The notes under the pieces: model-generated
Databases searched by the model: none
Seen by the model: the letters and a program-made list of their open reading frames with translations, nothing else
Told to the model about the DNA's origin: nothing
Assembly (NCBI GenBank): GCA_947498935.1
Contig: CANMMM010000001.1
Span: 186,001 to 250,000 of the forward strand
DNA from: an uncultured Aquimarina sp.
GTDB lineage: Bacteria; Bacteroidota; Bacteroidia; Flavobacteriales; Flavobacteriaceae
Direction: 5' to 3'
Length of the DNA: 64,000 nucleotides
Part shown: positions 61,896 through 64,000 of the stretch, in pieces
Layout: each line of letters begins with the position of its first letter
Numbering within the stretch: position 1 is the first letter of the stretch
Position numbers and translations under genes: made by a program

Positions 61896-63632
61896 CTAGT
61901 TGTTTTTTAAGTTTGCTGCTTGTCCTGCCCAATCGTCTCTTTGTGCTCTTCCTGGGAAAGATCCTGTGATACTATCCAATAAGTTATATTCTTTCTCAGT
62001 CATTTTACTTACCTGATCAAAAGTGAATATACCTATTTCATTCAATTTCTCTTCCATTACAGGACCAATGCCATTTACTCTCTTTAGATCATCTGCTTGT
62101 TGCGTTGCAGCATCAAACGTACCTAAATTATCTAATAGGCTGTTAATATCTTCTTGGCTTGCTTCTGTGGCTGCATCATGTGCAACTTCTTCCACTGTAT
62201 CCTCTCTTATAATCTTAGTTTCTACTTTAGGAAGCTTATCTCTATGATCAACTCCAGCCTCTCTTAATTTCTTAAAATATTCACCAGATGATTTCAAGAT
62301 TGTTTTTACTTCAGCTTGTGCAATCACTGGGAATGTACGTGCATATAATAAGAACAATACAAAGAAGAAACCAATAGTACCGATAAAGATTCCTATATCT
62401 ACAAAAGTTGGAGAGAACATCGTCCATGAAGACGGTAAGTAATCTCTGTGTAGTGAAGTAACGATAATCACAAAACGTTCGAACCACATACCAATGTTTA
62501 CAACAATTGATATTACAAAAGAGAACATGATACTTCTTCTTAGTTTAGGGAACCACATAAATTGTGGTGAGAACACGTTACATGTCATCATCGCCCAATA
62601 TGCCCACCAGTAAGGTCCTGTTGCTCTATTCAAGAATGCATACTGCTCATACTCTACACCAGAATACCATGCTACGAATAGCTCAGTAATATAAGCTACC
62701 CCCACAATAGAACCTGTAATCATAATTACAATATTCATCAGTTCTATATGCTGTATCGTAATGTATGCTTCTAGATTAGACACTTTACGCATGATAATTA
62801 ACAGCGTGTTTACCATTGCAAAACCTGAGAAGATCGCTCCTGCCACAAAGTAAGGAGGGAATATCGTTGTATGCCACCCAGGTATTACAGAAGTTGCAAA
62901 GTCAAAAGATACAATCGTATGTACAGAAAGTACCAATGGAGTTGCCAAACCTGCTAACACCAAAGACACTTCTTCGAAACGCTGCCAATCTTTAGCTCTA
63001 CCACTCCATCCGAATGATAGCAAACTATAAATTTTCTTATTAAAAGGTGTAATTGCACGGTCTCTTAGCATCGCAAAATCAGGTAATAAACCAGTCCACC
63101 AGAATACCAATGAAACGGATAAATATGTAGAGATTGCAAATACATCCCAAAGTAGTGGAGAATTAAAATTCACCCACAATGATCCGAATTGGTTTGGTAT
63201 AGGTAATACCCAATATGCTAACCATGGTCGTCCCATGTGTATAATAGGGAATAATCCAGCCTGAATAACTGAGAAAATAGTCATTGCTTCTGCCGATCGG
63301 TTAATTGCCATTCTCCATTTCTGACGGAATAACAATAATACTGCAGAGATTAAGGTTCCTGCATGACCGATACCTACCCACCATACAAAGTTGGTAATAT
63401 CCCATGCCCAACCTACTGTTTTGTTTAATCCCCATGTTCCTATACCTGTAGAAACTGTGTATAAAATACAACCTAATCCCCAAAGGAAAGCAACAAGGGC
63501 GATCGAAAACACGATCCACCACGATTTATTTGCTTTACCTTCAACTGGTGCAGCGACATCGATCGTTACATCATGGTAACTCTTATCGCCAGTTACTAAA
63601 GGTTTTCTTATAGGTGCTTCGTAATGAGACAT
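61896..63632 (-). CDS. actC: Alternative complex III subunit ActC (NrfD type) with C-terminal helix-hairpin-helix domain
   Basis: 578 residues. Residues about 1-440 are the NrfD/PsrC-type quinol-binding membrane subunit with about ten spans (WWVGIGHAGTLISAVLLLFR and LFPIIHMGRPWLAYWVLPIP are signatures). After residue 440 comes a soluble tail; the last about 70 residues (from 505) carry a helix-hairpin-helix: LKRVNGIGPVMEEKLNEIGI, then FDQVSKMTEKEY and a GRAQRDDWAGQA ending. This domain resembles those fused to other respiratory or ribosomal proteins in Bacteroidota. The start at 63632 follows the stop of actB by 40 nt. Confidence 0.9.
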   Translation of the reverse strand: MSHYEAPIRKPLVTGDKSYHDVTIDVAAPVEGKANKSWWIVFSIALVAFLWGLGCILYTVSTGIGTWGLNKTVGWAWDITNFVWWVGIGHAGTLISAVLLLFRQKWRMAINRSAEAMTIFSVIQAGLFPIIHMGRPWLAYWVLPIPNQFGSLWVNFNSPLLWDVFAISTYLSVSLVFWWTGLLPDFAMLRDRAITPFNKKIYSLLSFGWSGRAKDWQRFEEVSLVLAGLATPLVLSVHTIVSFDFATSVIPGWHTTIFPPYFVAGAIFSGFAMVNTLLIIMRKVSNLEAYITIQHIELMNIVIMITGSIVGVAYITELFVAWYSGVEYEQYAFLNRATGPYWWAYWAMMTCNVFSPQFMWFPKLRRSIMFSFVISIVVNIGMWFERFVIIVTSLHRDYLPSSWTMFSPTFVDIGIFIGTIGFFFVLFLLYARTFPVIAQAEVKTILKSSGEYFKKLREAGVDHRDKLPKVETKIIREDTVEEVAHDAATEASQEDINSLLDNLGTFDAATQQADDLKRVNGIGPVMEEKLNEIGIFTFDQVSKMTEKEYNLLDSITGSFPGRAQRDDWAGQAANLKNN

Positions 63633-63672
63633 AATCCTTTATAATTGAATTGATTCTTTATTTGATTTTTAA

Positions 63673-64000
63673 TTAAGCTTCTGTAGTGTTTCTTACTTTC
63701 GTCTGATACATTACATTCGGTTTTGTACCTACGTGCTCTAATAAGTGATACATACGATCTCCTTCTTTAAGCTTAGCTACTTTACTTTCTTTGTCATTAA
63801 TATCTCCGAATGTCATAGCCCCAGAAGAACAAGCCGCAGAACATGCAGTTTGGAATTCTCCATCTTTGATCACACGACCATCTCTTTTCGCATCGAGAAT
63901 TGTCTTTTGCGTCATCTGCATACACATTGAGCATTTTTCCATCACCCCTCTAGAACGTACTGTTACATCTGGATTGATCACCATACGACCTAAATCGTTA
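63673..64000 (-). CDS. actB: Alternative complex III Fe-S subunit ActB (C-terminal end only)
   Basis: Only the last about 109 codons lie inside the window; the gene continues past 64000. The visible part begins NDLGRMVINPDVTVRSRGVM and contains four-cysteine ferredoxin motifs (EKCSMCMQ, then ACSAACSSGAMTFGD) that end the [4Fe-4S] domain fused to the molybdopterin-like domain in ActB. The end has KPNVMYQTKVRNTTEA. It is first in the visible part of the operon with actC-D-E-F and the oxidase genes. Confidence 0.85.
   Translation of the reverse strand, partial: NDLGRMVINPDVTVRSRGVMEKCSMCMQMTQKTILDAKRDGRVIKDGEFQTACSAACSSGAMTFGDINDKESKVAKLKEGDRMYHLLEHVGTKPNVMYQTKVRNTTEA

Noticed and set aside
1..64000. 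CRISPR array, tRNA or rRNA gene
   Set aside because: No regular spacer array, cloverleaf or rRNA-like conserved stretch was seen on either strand.

Overview
The window is a chromosomal segment from a low-GC member of the Bacteroidota, most likely family Flavobacteriaceae. The evidence is the type IX secretion genes (a PorG-like protein, SprA, a PorP/SprF protein), an alternative complex III plus caa3-type oxidase cluster, the porG-uppS-bamA-skp-skp-murI order, and promoters of the TTG-N17-20-TAnnTTTG type where any can be seen. No tRNA, rRNA, CRISPR array, prophage or intact insertion sequence was found.

Layout, left to right. 1-4.2 kb (minus): a cut-off SGNH/GDSL lipoprotein, a FadL-type porin, an alpha/beta hydrolase and pdxJ. 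4.3-12.8 kb (plus): CBS protein, nadK, then the outer-membrane biogenesis block porG-uppS-bamA-skp-skp-murI. 12.8-15.8 kb (minus): a LytTR response regulator and its TPR-containing LytS-type kinase. 16.4-23.7 kb: VWA lipoprotein, PorP/SprF, Nfu-type Fe-S scaffold, dodecin, a DUF255 thioredoxin-like lipoprotein and an unknown secreted protein. 23.7-31.9 kb (minus): a MacAB/TolC-like export cluster with two adaptors, followed by tsaB. 32-37.3 kb (minus): oxidase assembly genes (small CxxC protein, DUF420, SCO, a cysteine-free SCO-like protein) and oxidase genes (subunit IV, two subunit III genes, ctaB). 37.7-39.4 kb: twin TonB-like proteins. 39.6-54.6 kb (minus): vanZ, gcvH, the 2419-residue SprA, ruvA, maeB, queG, a P450 and ruvB. 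56.4-64 kb (minus): coxA, coxB and actF-E-D-C-B, with actB cut by the window end. With the 32-37 kb block this gives most of an electron-transfer route from quinol through alternative complex III to a heme-copper oxidase, with its assembly factors.

The most unusual content lies between genes. Repeat R1 (about 160 bp, five copies) is palindromic, with roughly 20-bp terminal inverted repeats that keep pairing although their sequences differ. Repeat R2 (89-101 nt, five copies) has a conserved closing stem and a length-variable GC hairpin, and looks like a structured RNA. R1 and R2 lie together on both sides of the murI/two-component block. Both create false N-terminal extensions on neighbouring reading frames: R1 for the kinase, R2 for the VWA lipoprotein and ruvB. 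A second candidate is a possible small transcript at about 55.1-55.3 kb with a 15-codon ORF and a long hairpin.

Functions are assigned from motifs and gene order recognised by eye. Start sites were moved to internal methionines where an upstream extension is clearly repeat or promoter sequence.
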